From Burkholderia sp. MS389 (GTDB taxonomy: Bacteria > Pseudomonadota > Gammaproteobacteria > Burkholderiales > Burkholderiaceae), in NCBI RefSeq assembly GCF_016899425.1, contig NZ_CP045995.1, positions 1,240,001 through 1,304,000 on the forward strand: 64,000 nt of DNA, in the 5' to 3' direction. Both the position numbers and the translations under genes were made by a program. The notes under the pieces are model-generated. The model had not been told where the DNA came from, ran no database searches, and saw only the letters and a program-made list of their open reading frames with translations. Shown in pieces: positions 1 to 7,700 of this stretch. Numbering within the stretch: position 1 is the stretch's first letter; every line of letters starts with the position of its first letter.

Positions 1-1355
1 TCCTGCTCGCGCCACGCGCGGCGCGACGCCATGATCGCGCTCACCGCCGAGCGCGCGACCTTCCACCACGCGAACGGACGCGGATCGGCGAGCATGCTGA
101 GCGCGCGCGCATAGTCGAGCGTGAGCCCCGGCGTCCACGCCATCGTCACCGCGCGCTTGCGGATCTGGGCGGCCACCCACAGCTCGGGCGTGAGCAGCAG
201 CCGCACGAACGCGCCCCACCCGGCCCGCGCGCCCTTCAGCCGCCACACGGCGCCGTCGAGCGCGGCCTCGAGCGCATTCGACACGGTGCTCGAGCAGTTG
301 CGGTGCGTGAGGTTGTACGTTGTGTTCTGCCGGTACGACGACCAGAACGCATCGAGCTTGGCCGGATCGTAGTTGCGGATACGCACGCGCACGGTCGACG
401 GGCACCACGCTTTCGACTCGGTCGCGTAGTCGGGCTGGAACAGGCCGGGCACGTCGTTCTCGCGCGTTGCGCGCAGGATGCGCGTGAATTCGTCCGGAGA
501 GCGATCGATTTCGACGCCCGGATACAGGCTGATGTAGATGCCCTCCGGCGATTCCAGCGCCGCATGCCCGGTCGAGATCACGCCGTTGACGTCCACCGCC
601 GCGATATAGCGGTCGATCAGCGGATAGCGCTGCGCCTCGGCCTTCGACGTGCCGGTCGGTGTCCATACGTGCACGGTGAGCGCCCGCTCGCCGTCGGCCG
701 GCGGGCCGTCCCATTCGGATTGCGCGAACTGCGGCAGGCCCTGCGCATCGTCGAGATCCGGCGCGAGCGCCGGCGCGGGCGACGTCGCGAACGCCGGGTT
801 GCGCGTCAGCCGCCGCACGCGTGCGGCGAGGCTCAGCAGGTGCATGCCGCCGAACATCAGCAGCAGGCCCAGGCAGTACGGCACGGTGCCCGCGTAGTGC
901 GTCGGGTACGGCTGGAAGAAGAAGATCGCCAGGAGTATCTCGACGACGCCCCACGAAAACGCGACGTGCCAGCGGCGATAGCGCACCATCCATGCGGATG
1001 TGCACTGCAGCAGCCCGTCGACGAGAAACAGCGTGCCGAAGATCATCGACAGCAGGAAGTGGCCGTGATGATGGCCGGCAAACACGAGCCCCGCGGCCAC
1101 CACGACCGCGATGCCCTTCACGTAGCGCAGGATGCGCTGCCCGCCGACCCCGCTGCCGGCCACCGCGAGCGTCGCGAGCCCTTCGATCAGGAACAGCCAC
1201 GCGAACAGCTCGATCGGGAAATGCAGCGCGCCGTCGAGCGCGTCGACGAAAATGCCGACGCCCGCGACGACCCACAGCCAGCCGAGCACGGTCAGCCCGC
1301 GCCAGCGGGTCCGCAGATATTCGATGCCCAGCAGCAGCAACACCAGTCGTACCAT
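1..1355 (-). CDS. HdeD-like (DUF308) membrane protein fused to a Cys/His C-terminal domain, partial
   Basis: The start is ATG at 1355; the gene runs off the left edge of the window after about 451 codons. The first ~190 residues hold several hydrophobic helices (for example VVAGVGIFVDAL and LLLMFGGMHLLSLA), as in the six-helix HdeD/DUF308 family of acid-stress membrane proteins. The remaining ~260 residues are soluble and contain a YNLTHRNCSSTV segment with His351 and Cys354. This resembles the catalytic Cys region of papain-like or NlpC/P60-like folds, but that is inference from a short motif. The product is therefore probably a membrane-anchored enzyme rather than a plain HdeD protein. It is transcribed divergently from the lipoprotein gene at 1694, with a 19-bp perfect palindrome between them. 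The HdeD-like part is fairly secure; the function of the C-terminal part is unknown. Confidence 0.75.
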   Translation of the reverse strand, partial: MVRLVLLLLGIEYLRTRWRGLTVLGWLWVVAGVGIFVDALDGALHFPIELFAWLFLIEGLATLAVAGSGVGGQRILRYVKGIAVVVAAGLVFAGHHHGHFLLSMIFGTLFLVDGLLQCTSAWMVRYRRWHVAFSWGVVEILLAIFFFQPYPTHYAGTVPYCLGLLLMFGGMHLLSLAARVRRLTRNPAFATSPAPALAPDLDDAQGLPQFAQSEWDGPPADGERALTVHVWTPTGTSKAEAQRYPLIDRYIAAVDVNGVISTGHAALESPEGIYISLYPGVEIDRSPDEFTRILRATRENDVPGLFQPDYATESKAWCPSTVRVRIRNYDPAKLDAFWSSYRQNTTYNLTHRNCSSTVSNALEAALDGAVWRLKGARAGWGAFVRLLLTPELWVAAQIRKRAVTMAWTPGLTLDYARALSMLADPRPFAWWKVARSAVSAIMASRRAWREQ

Positions 1356-1693
1356 CGCGCCCTCGTATCTTTTTCGGGACACGCGCGGCCTCGCGCGCCC
1401 TGTCGTGTCGACCGCGCATCGGGCGACGCGCCGGCCGGAAGACGGTCATCGTTGCCGGCGCATCATGTCGTCGACATGATCGATGGCGGCCGGCACGCGC
1501 CGCTCTGGCCGAATAATAAGATATGGCGGGATAGGTTGAAAGCGCCGCGGAAACGTTGTCGATGGCGCGGATGCGCACGGCGGCCCGCTGCCACAGCGGA
1601 TTTCCGGTTCGACAACGTGCGGCGGATACGCGAGAATCCGGCTTCCGAGGGCGAAAGCCACCCAACCGAACCGCCCAGACGGGACAACAAGAA
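1356..1693. promoter_or_regulatory. Divergent intergenic region with a perfect palindrome at 1462-1480
   Basis: This 338-bp gap separates the divergent HdeD-like gene and the lipoprotein gene. It contains ATCATGTCG-T-CGACATGAT (1462-1480), a perfect inverted repeat with 9-bp arms and a 1-nt centre, typical in size and symmetry of a dimeric repressor operator. An AT-rich patch at about 1510-1530 (gaataataagatat) may hold a promoter element. Nothing else was recognised here. Confidence 0.45.
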
Positions 1694-2332
1694 ATGAGCC
1701 TATCCATCACGCGCCGGCGCCTGCTGGCCGCCGGCGTCGCCGCGAGCAGCGTTGCGCTGTCGGGGTGTTTCACGCCGAAGCTGTACAAGAACGACGCGTA
1801 CAGCGAACACGTATCCGCGTTCATGATGACCGAAGACGGCAAGAAACTGGTCGTCCTCGGCACGCGCTACCATTACATCTTCGATCTGCCGGCCCGCTTG
1901 CGGCCCGTCCTGCTGTCCGGCTACCGGAAATCAGTACGCACGACGTTCGCGGACTTTCATGCGAGCGGCGGCAGCGTCACCGGGCATTACCGGATCGTGC
2001 TGCCGAAAGACGCTTCGGACGACGATCGACAAGCCGCCTCCGCCGACGGCTTCGCGAGCGAGCCGACCGGCCTCGTGCTCGAAGGCGACATCGACGGCAA
2101 GCGCTACTCGACGGAAGGCTTCGTCCAGAAGGACAACGCGGCCGCGCAACCCTTCAACCGCCCGTACTCGGTCTACATCGTGGAATCGCCGTCCGTCGTC
2201 GGCATGGGTCTGCGGATTCTCGCGACGCCGATCACGGTGGCCGCCGACGGCGTACTCGTGCTGGGCGGCATCGTGCTCGTGCCGTTCGCGGCCATCGCGA
2301 TCCAGGCAAGCGGCGGCATCCGGATCATGTAA
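1694..2332 (+). CDS. Putative lipoprotein with twin-arginine-like signal
   Basis: A 212-residue protein. The start at 1694 is chosen because it places RRRLLAAGVAASSVALSGC at the N-terminus: a basic region with three arginines, a hydrophobic stretch and an L-S-G-C lipobox with Cys25 as the lipidation site. The mature part is polar with many Asp/Lys residues (KLYKNDAYSEH). A hydrophobic segment lies near the C-terminus (GVLVLGGIVLVPFAAIAI), so the protein may be anchored at both ends. I do not recognise the family. It is divergent from the HdeD-like gene and co-directional with an XRE regulator 47 bp downstream. Confidence 0.8.
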   Translation: MSLSITRRRLLAAGVAASSVALSGCFTPKLYKNDAYSEHVSAFMMTEDGKKLVVLGTRYHYIFDLPARLRPVLLSGYRKSVRTTFADFHASGGSVTGHYRIVLPKDASDDDRQAASADGFASEPTGLVLEGDIDGKRYSTEGFVQKDNAAAQPFNRPYSVYIVESPSVVGMGLRILATPITVAADGVLVLGGIVLVPFAAIAIQASGGIRIM

Positions 2333-2379
2333 CGGTGCGGTAACCACGCGCCTGGCACGACCGCAACAGGAGCATCGCC

Positions 2380-2946
2380 ATGACCGCCTCACCGCTTCAT
2401 TCGTTCTCGCTCGGCCCGCCACTGAAGCGCTGGCGCGCGCTGCACCGCGTGAAGCAAAGTCACGCGGCCGAACTGTTCGGCGTCGCGCAATCGACGATTT
2501 CGCGCTGGGAGGCGGGCCTCCAGCAGATGTCGCCCGACGAGCGCGCGACGGCCGAACGGCTGCTCGCCGCGCGCATCGATTCGGCGGGCGACCGCGCGCT
2601 CGCGCGGCTGATCGCCGGCAGCGCGGGCCGCATGCATCTCGTCTGCGATCTCACGCACCGGCTGCTGGCCAGTTCGCCGGCGCGCGCGGCCGAATTCTCG
2701 CAGCCGCTTTCGATGCTGCTCGGCACGTCGCTGTGGCGCTACGCGACGCCGGAAATCGTCCGCATGGAAGCCGCGCTCGACCCGCTCGGCTGGCACGATC
2801 GCGCGGGGCCGCCGAGCGTCGAGTTCGATACCGGCGCGAATGCGTCGCGCGTCGTGCCGATTCGCGGCAGCCGCTGCCGGTGGACGCGGATGACGCTGTC
2901 GGACGGCTCGGCCGTGCGGCTCGTGGAAACGCTCGACGCCCTCTGA
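2380..2946 (+). CDS. XRE-family helix-turn-helix transcriptional regulator
   Basis: A 188-residue protein with a SD-like cagga about 9 bases before the ATG. Residues ~12-55 form a Cro/C1-type HTH (LKRWRALHRVKQSHAAELFGV, then QSTISRWEAG, the recognition helix). The rest, about 130 residues, carries no motif I can name and may be a sensing domain (RMHLVCDLTHRLLASSPARA is PAS-like in feel, which is a weak inference). The target is unknown; the palindrome upstream of the neighbouring lipoprotein is a candidate operator. Confidence 0.85.
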   Translation: MTASPLHSFSLGPPLKRWRALHRVKQSHAAELFGVAQSTISRWEAGLQQMSPDERATAERLLAARIDSAGDRALARLIAGSAGRMHLVCDLTHRLLASSPARAAEFSQPLSMLLGTSLWRYATPEIVRMEAALDPLGWHDRAGPPSVEFDTGANASRVVPIRGSRCRWTRMTLSDGSAVRLVETLDAL

Positions 2947-3025
2947 CGCGCCGCGCATATTTCATGCGTGGACGCAGCGTGGCCGGCCCGCTTACGCTTG
3001 GTGGCTCATCGCAAAGACGCCGACC

Positions 3026-3607
3026 ATGAATCCCGACACGATCCACGCGCGGCTCGCTTTCCTGCGCGAAGCCGAACGCCTGAAGAACGTGCTGCGCAGC
3101 GGCTACACATCCGCCGGACGCGCGGAAAGCACGGCCGAGCACAGCTGGCGGCTGGGCCTGATGGCGCTCGTGTTCGCCGACGCGTTGCCCGGCGTCGACA
3201 CGCTGAAGCTGCTGAAGCTGTGCGTCGTCCACGACCTCGGCGAGGCGCTGCACGGCGACATCCCCGCGATCGAGCAGGCCGCGCACCCCGACAAGAGCGC
3301 ACACGAACGCGACGATCTGCTGACGCTGACCGCGTCGCTCGACCGCACGCTGCGCGACGAGATCGTCGCGCTGTGGGACGAATACGAGGCGGCCGCGTCG
3401 CCGGAGGCCCGCGCGGCGAAGGCGCTCGACAAGCTCGAAACGATCCTGCAGCACAACCAGGGCAGCAATCCGCCCGGTTTCGACTATGCGTTCAACCTCG
3501 GCTACGGCCGGCGCTACACCGACGCTACACCGCTGTTCAGCGCGATCCGCGAGATCGTCGACGCCGACACGCAGCGCAGGATCGACACGGGCGGACGCCG
3601 CGCGTAA
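3026..3607 (+). CDS. HD-domain phosphohydrolase, YfbR-like
   Basis: A 193-residue protein of the HD_3 family (5'-deoxynucleotidase YfbR and relatives, about 190-200 residues). The metal-binding signature is visible: His in STAEHSWRLG, then the His-Asp doublet in CVVHDLGEALHGDIPA, then a downstream Asp in AAKALDKLETILQH. Family members hydrolyse deoxynucleoside monophosphates; the actual substrate cannot be read from sequence. It is a cytoplasmic protein with no signal peptide. It stands 79 bp after the XRE regulator on the same strand and could be co-transcribed. Confidence 0.85.
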   Translation: MNPDTIHARLAFLREAERLKNVLRSGYTSAGRAESTAEHSWRLGLMALVFADALPGVDTLKLLKLCVVHDLGEALHGDIPAIEQAAHPDKSAHERDDLLTLTASLDRTLRDEIVALWDEYEAAASPEARAAKALDKLETILQHNQGSNPPGFDYAFNLGYGRRYTDATPLFSAIREIVDADTQRRIDTGGRRA

Positions 3608-4202
3608 GCGTGCGGCCCGCGAGGCATCCTGTTGTCGTACCCGTCGCCGACTGTTCGGTACATCCGTAGTCACTAGCGGCGCGCGAACCCCTCCACCCGG
3701 AAGCCATGTTCGACTGACACGACTGGCAAAGCCGCCGCGCGTCGCATTCGGCACCAGCACGGACGGGCTACATATCTGCCCGCCTTCCCTACCATACACC
3801 CCTACGCGAACGCCATCTGTTCGATGCCTTCGCCTCCTCCGGGCAGTCCGCCCGCTGCTTTTACCGGACCGGACACAACATCCACGCCATTCCCCAACGG
3901 CACTCCAATTTCCTGCCCCGGATAAGCAAAACCCCTTGGCCCTGCCGCTCGCGAGAATTCCGAGTCAACTCGGATTGCAATTGGCAAACGCCAACCAGTC
4001 CGATTTGACAAATTTAACAAAAATGACAATCGGCAACAATTTGATTATCTCAAAAAAATAAATCCCTGAAAAACCACCGATCGAAAAATTAATCTATCAA
4101 ACACAGGAATACTAAATTGAAATCGGCAAATAAATCTCAAAAACATACCCGTTGCATCAAGCAGTCATTGTCTTTCCTCAACCCGCCACAAAGGAGGTTT
4201 CG
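3608..4202. other. Intergenic transition into an AT-rich insert
   Basis: About 600 bp without a convincing gene. Composition changes from GC-rich to clearly AT-rich at about 3960-4010, which looks like the left edge of acquired DNA. Two small hairpins sit at the transition: CCGAGT-CA-ACTCGG (3960-3973) and TTGGC-aaac-GCCAA (3981-3994). A TTGACA at 4005-4010 could be a -35 element for the downstream genes, although I see no good -10 at the right distance. A strong SD (aaaggagg) lies just before the next gene. Confidence 0.4.
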
Positions 4203-4511
4203 ATGCATTCCAAGCAACGCTTCTTCACTCGAAAGGCCACCAGGTCGGCTGCAGTCACCTTTGGCATCGTCATTGCCTTGCTTCATCCTGGCAGTGCTGC
4301 AGCCGATGGGCTTGCGAGCAAAATCCTCGAGGGCCCGAACACTTCCAATCAACGAGCATTCACAAGTTGCTCTGTTTTCTACACAATGTGCATTCAGCGA
4401 TACGGCAGCAGACCCGGTGGCACGGCTGGCATGACACGATGCGCAGATTGCTTGAATAACTGCAATCGCTCGAATGGATGGTGGCCGATGATCAGCGGTT
4501 GTGCCGTATAA
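4203..4511 (+). CDS. Small secreted six-cysteine protein
   Basis: A 102-residue protein. The start at 4203 is fixed by an aaaggaggtt SD 6-8 bases upstream. It has a classical Sec signal: basic N-terminus (HSKQRFFTRKATR), hydrophobic core (AVTFGIVIALLH) and a probable cleavage after GSAAA, around residue 35. The mature chain is about 67 residues with six cysteines (SCSVFYTMC, RCADCLNNC and a final SGC), an even number that fits three disulfides. It belongs to the AT-rich insert and lies upstream of a DUF1835/DUF3658 gene and a DsbC-like isomerase, which suggests the isomerase helps fold it (inference). No family recognised. Confidence 0.75.
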   Translation: MHSKQRFFTRKATRSAAVTFGIVIALLHPGSAAADGLASKILEGPNTSNQRAFTSCSVFYTMCIQRYGSRPGGTAGMTRCADCLNNCNRSNGWWPMISGCAV

Positions 4512-4624
4512 CGACAGTGATGTGCTTCGTCGCGAGTAGTTATGTCGATGGCGGTCAACCGAGCCAAAATCCACCGTTCGCTCGCGACGAGGTTGAAATT
4601 TCTACCCGAAATCAAGGCATACCA

Positions 4625-5383
4625 ATGCTCCGAAACAACGATTACCAAAATTTGATCCACGCATCATTCTCGGACATCACGTCCAACGTCATCGCATCCG
4701 CAATTTCGGAAGGGCAGTTGATGGGGTCACATGTTCTTATTGGCGGAAACTGGCACCTCGGCCCTCTCAAAGAACGCAACATCTCGACACTGTCGGCGTG
4801 GTTTTCCGATATTTTTGGATATATCCCAAACGACTTGACTATCGACACCCCAATCATCCCCACCCACGAGTCGATCAAAATATGCGCATGGGTAAGTCCC
4901 TTATCATCAATCGAATACGCGAATTTCATACACTGGATAAGTCATGATACTCCACACGATTTCCTGTTGATTTCGGTCTCAGAAAAGTGCATCCATTCGG
5001 CTGCGGAGAATTTCTTCGATCTCGCCGAGCTTCTCGGCAATGCAGTTGAAATAAAATCGAACGATGTCAGTCCCTATATCACAGAATGGGGTTCCCTGGT
5101 TGAGGAAAATGCCGATTTCAGAATGATCAACGAAATTGGAAAAATTCAATCATTCCGATCTACAGATTTCGATGAATACATCATCAATTCCATGACCAGG
5201 AAGTGGGAGCCCACGCCGATAGTAGTATTGCGCATAATAGAAACAATCCACTCGGAAGGACATGATTTTCCGGGAGACATTTTTCTCTATCATCGACTCG
5301 AGAAATTCTTCTTGAATGGCATCATCGAGAAACAAGCTGAAGTCAGCATCACGCAAACACAGATACGAATTGCAAGTTCCTGA
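4625..5383 (+). CDS. DUF1835/DUF3658-type protein
   Basis: A 252-residue protein. I chose ATG 4625 because the protein then begins directly with the DUF1835-like part (FSDITSNVIASAISEG, then HVLIGGNWHLGPLKERN, resembling the 'GD...l..GPl' core). The C-terminal half matches the DUF3658 pattern closely: WGSLVEENADFRMI, a central FDEYIINS, then PGDIFLYHRLEKFFLNGIIE. Proteins with this pair are cytoplasmic and of unknown function; they occur widely as single genes. Here it sits between a secreted Cys-rich mini-protein (113-bp gap) and a DsbC-like gene (43-bp gap) in AT-rich DNA. An earlier in-frame start at 4478 would overlap the upstream gene and lacks a good SD. Confidence 0.7.
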   Translation: MLRNNDYQNLIHASFSDITSNVIASAISEGQLMGSHVLIGGNWHLGPLKERNISTLSAWFSDIFGYIPNDLTIDTPIIPTHESIKICAWVSPLSSIEYANFIHWISHDTPHDFLLISVSEKCIHSAAENFFDLAELLGNAVEIKSNDVSPYITEWGSLVEENADFRMINEIGKIQSFRSTDFDEYIINSMTRKWEPTPIVVLRIIETIHSEGHDFPGDIFLYHRLEKFFLNGIIEKQAEVSITQTQIRIASS

Positions 5384-5426
5384 CATCGCCATTCCTCAGA
5401 TGTGAAAATTTCATCTTCCACACGTC

Positions 5427-6185
5427 ATGCCGAATAATCTACAGCTCCTCCTGACATCACTATTTACAATTGCGCTCGCAACAGCGCACACCGAAGCAGC
5501 TGCCGCCGATGTAGAAGCGAACTTGCAACGAAAATTGCAAGCCAAGCTCCCCGAACTGAAGATAGAGCACGTTGTCCCGTCAAAAATCGACGGACTGTAT
5601 GAGGTCACTGCAAATTCCCAAATTTTCTACAGCAATTCATCGGCATCGCACATTATTATCGGCAGCCTGTTCGACACCAACAGCCAGGAAAACATAACAG
5701 AAACACAACTCAACAAGATTAACAGCATAAACATCAATGACCTTCCATTTCAATACGCCATCAAACAGAAAAATGGAACCGGAGAGCGCGTGATTGCTAC
5801 ATTCTTCGATCCGAACTGCTCGTTTTGCAAGAAAATGAGTCCCGAGCTAGGCAAGGTTCCCAACGCAACCGTATACATTTTTCTGTATCCAATTCTTTCT
5901 ACCGACTCCATCATCAAATCCGAAGTCATTCTGTGCGCCGACAACCGACTCCAAGCATGGAAGCAATGGGTCGAAAGAGGGAAAACCACCGTCCCCCGCA
6001 AGCGTTGCCAGTCCATCATCACGAAAGAACTCCTTTCACTGGGAAAGAAGCTCAACATCAAGGGAACACCCACCACGTTCCTGCCTTCCGGGGAAAGAGT
6101 CACGGGATTTATTTCCGGGAAAGACTTGGCTGACAAGATTGATCGCAATAACCACGTTGAGCCTAGAACCCCATCCCGCCCCTGA
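5427..6185 (+). CDS. DsbC-like periplasmic thiol:disulfide isomerase
   Basis: A 252-residue protein. The N-terminus is a Sec signal peptide (LLLTSLFTIALATAHTEAAAA). Residues ~28-95 correspond to the DsbC N-terminal dimerisation domain. The C-terminal thioredoxin fold contains the active site FDPNCSFCKK (CxxC is CSFC; DsbC classically has CGYC) and the cis-proline loop KGTPTTF. Two further cysteines (VILCADN and RKRCQS) match the second disulfide of DsbC. The role would be shuffling wrong disulfides in the periplasm, normally kept reduced by DsbD. It is the last gene of the AT-rich insert, next to a six-Cys secreted protein. It carries a hydrophilic tail rich in Asn/Pro at the very C-terminus. 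Confidence 0.85.
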   Translation: MPNNLQLLLTSLFTIALATAHTEAAAADVEANLQRKLQAKLPELKIEHVVPSKIDGLYEVTANSQIFYSNSSASHIIIGSLFDTNSQENITETQLNKINSININDLPFQYAIKQKNGTGERVIATFFDPNCSFCKKMSPELGKVPNATVYIFLYPILSTDSIIKSEVILCADNRLQAWKQWVERGKTTVPRKRCQSIITKELLSLGKKLNIKGTPTTFLPSGERVTGFISGKDLADKIDRNNHVEPRTPSRP

Positions 6186-6516
6186 AGTTTGAAGGGTCAT
6201 TCCGCGATCACGGTAGCGTGGATTGAGCCCGGATGACGATCCTCTCCGTACCCTTGTATTGACCTGCCATTCCATGAATTGAAACACCGACAGAGCTCGG
6301 CAGCCCCCGTAGAACTGCCGGCACAATTCAGCACAATTCCTACACGAATTCACGAAATTACCTCAATTATCATGGCCGCCTGACCCGAACCTGCACCGCC
6401 GCGCGGTATCCATCCGACTCCTGTATCGATCTGCACTGCATGCCACGATTGCAGGACCACCCTGATTGGCCGCCCACGCCGCCGACGCCCGACTCATCCA
6501 TGCCGTATGTATTCTC
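6186..6516. promoter_or_regulatory. Upstream region of macAB with a hairpin and short direct repeats
   Basis: A 331-bp gap. It contains the hairpin CGGCAG-N11-CTGCCG (6298-6320), followed at once by two copies of GCACAATTC spaced 10 bp apart (6321-6329 and 6331-6339). Two looser relatives follow, CACGAATTC (from 6343) and CACGAAATT (from 6351). Helically phased repeats of this kind are typical of activator or response-regulator binding sites. The AT-rich stretch up to 6370 probably contains the promoter. Confidence 0.45.
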
Positions 6517-7698
6517 ATGAATAAGAAGATCCGCCGCCGGCTCACCGTGCTGGCCATCAGCGGTGCCGCCATTGCCACCGCTGTTGTAGCAATAACGATA
6601 GCCACACCAAACAAGCACCCGCAATACCTGTCCGCGCCCGTCACGCGCGGCGATCTCGAAAACGCGGTGCTCGCGACCGGCGCGCTGCAGGCGTTCAGGC
6701 AGGTCGACGTCGGCGCGCAGGTGTCGGGGCAGTTGAAGACGCTGAAGGTCAAGCTCGGCGACAAGGTCACGAAAGGCCAGTGGCTTGCCGAGATCGATCC
6801 CGTGATCTCGGAAAACGCGCTGCGCCAGGCGCGCGCCAGCGAAGAAAGCCTGCGCGCGCAGCAGCAATCGGCGGCCGCGCAGCTGACGCAGGCCGAACTC
6901 GCATTCCGCCGCCAGCAGGCGATGCTGCCCGACGACGCGACGTCGCGCGAATCGTTCGAGGCCGCGAAGGCGACGCTCGACGTGCAGCGAGCCACCGTTG
7001 CGTCGCTCGCCGCGCAGATCCGTTCGGCGCGCATCCAGATCGAGACCGCGCAGGCCAACCTCGGCTACACGCGCATCGTCGCGCCGATCGACGGCCAGGT
7101 CGTCGCGATCGTCACGCAGGAAGGCCAGACCGTGATCGCGCAGCAGCAGGCGCCGGTGATCCTGAAGCTCGCGAATCTCGACACGATGACCGTGAAGGCG
7201 CAGGTGTCGGAAGCCGACGTGATTCGCGTGAGCGCCGGCCAGACCGCGTATTTCACGAGCCTCGGCGAACCGGACAAGCGGCACTACGGCAAGCTGCGCG
7301 CGATCGAACCGGCGCCGCAGAACTACGCCGACGCGCAAAGCCCGCTCGGCGGCGGCGGCGCGAAGCCGAACGCCGCGGTGTTCTACAACGCGCTGTTCGA
7401 CGTGCCGAATCCCGAGCACCGGCTGCGCATCGCGATGACCGCGCAGGTCAACATCGTGCTCGGCGACGCGCGCAACGCGCTGATCATTCCGGCCGCCGCG
7501 CTCGGCGAGAAGCGTAAGGACGGCACCGTCGCGGTACGCGTGCTGCGCGCCGACGGCAGCACGGAAACGCGCCATGTCCGCATCGGCATCAACAACAACG
7601 TGCGCGTCGAAGTGCTGGCCGGCCTGAAGGACGGCGAGCGCGTGGTGATCGGCGAAGCATCGGCGGACGAACGCGTACCGCTGTCGGACGTGGTGTAA
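6517..7698 (+). CDS. macA: Periplasmic adaptor (membrane fusion protein) of a MacAB-type efflux system
   Basis: A 393-residue protein. ATG 6517 gives the expected topology: basic MNKKIRRR followed by one transmembrane anchor (LTVLAISGAAIATAVVAITIA). The order is typical of MacA: a biotinyl-lipoyl half (GDLENAVLATGALQAF), an alpha-helical hairpin coiled coil (~100-180, rich in Gln/Ala/Arg), the second lipoyl half (YTRIVAPIDGQVVAI), then beta-barrel and membrane-proximal domains. It bridges the inner membrane ABC protein MacB and an outer membrane channel. Its stop lies 2 bases before the macB start, so the genes are translationally coupled. Substrates of this family include macrolides, lipopeptides and toxins; which one applies here is not visible. 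Confidence 0.92.
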   Translation: MNKKIRRRLTVLAISGAAIATAVVAITIATPNKHPQYLSAPVTRGDLENAVLATGALQAFRQVDVGAQVSGQLKTLKVKLGDKVTKGQWLAEIDPVISENALRQARASEESLRAQQQSAAAQLTQAELAFRRQQAMLPDDATSRESFEAAKATLDVQRATVASLAAQIRSARIQIETAQANLGYTRIVAPIDGQVVAIVTQEGQTVIAQQQAPVILKLANLDTMTVKAQVSEADVIRVSAGQTAYFTSLGEPDKRHYGKLRAIEPAPQNYADAQSPLGGGGAKPNAAVFYNALFDVPNPEHRLRIAMTAQVNIVLGDARNALIIPAAALGEKRKDGTVAVRVLRADGSTETRHVRIGINNNVRVEVLAGLKDGERVVIGEASADERVPLSDVV

Positions 7699-7700
7699 CG

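Noticed and set aside
3802..4029. A 75-codon minus-strand frame ending in GLPGGGEGIEQMAFA
   Set aside because: It has a plausible composition and might be a gene remnant at the edge of the AT-rich insert, but there is no SD, no recognisable family and no support from neighbours.
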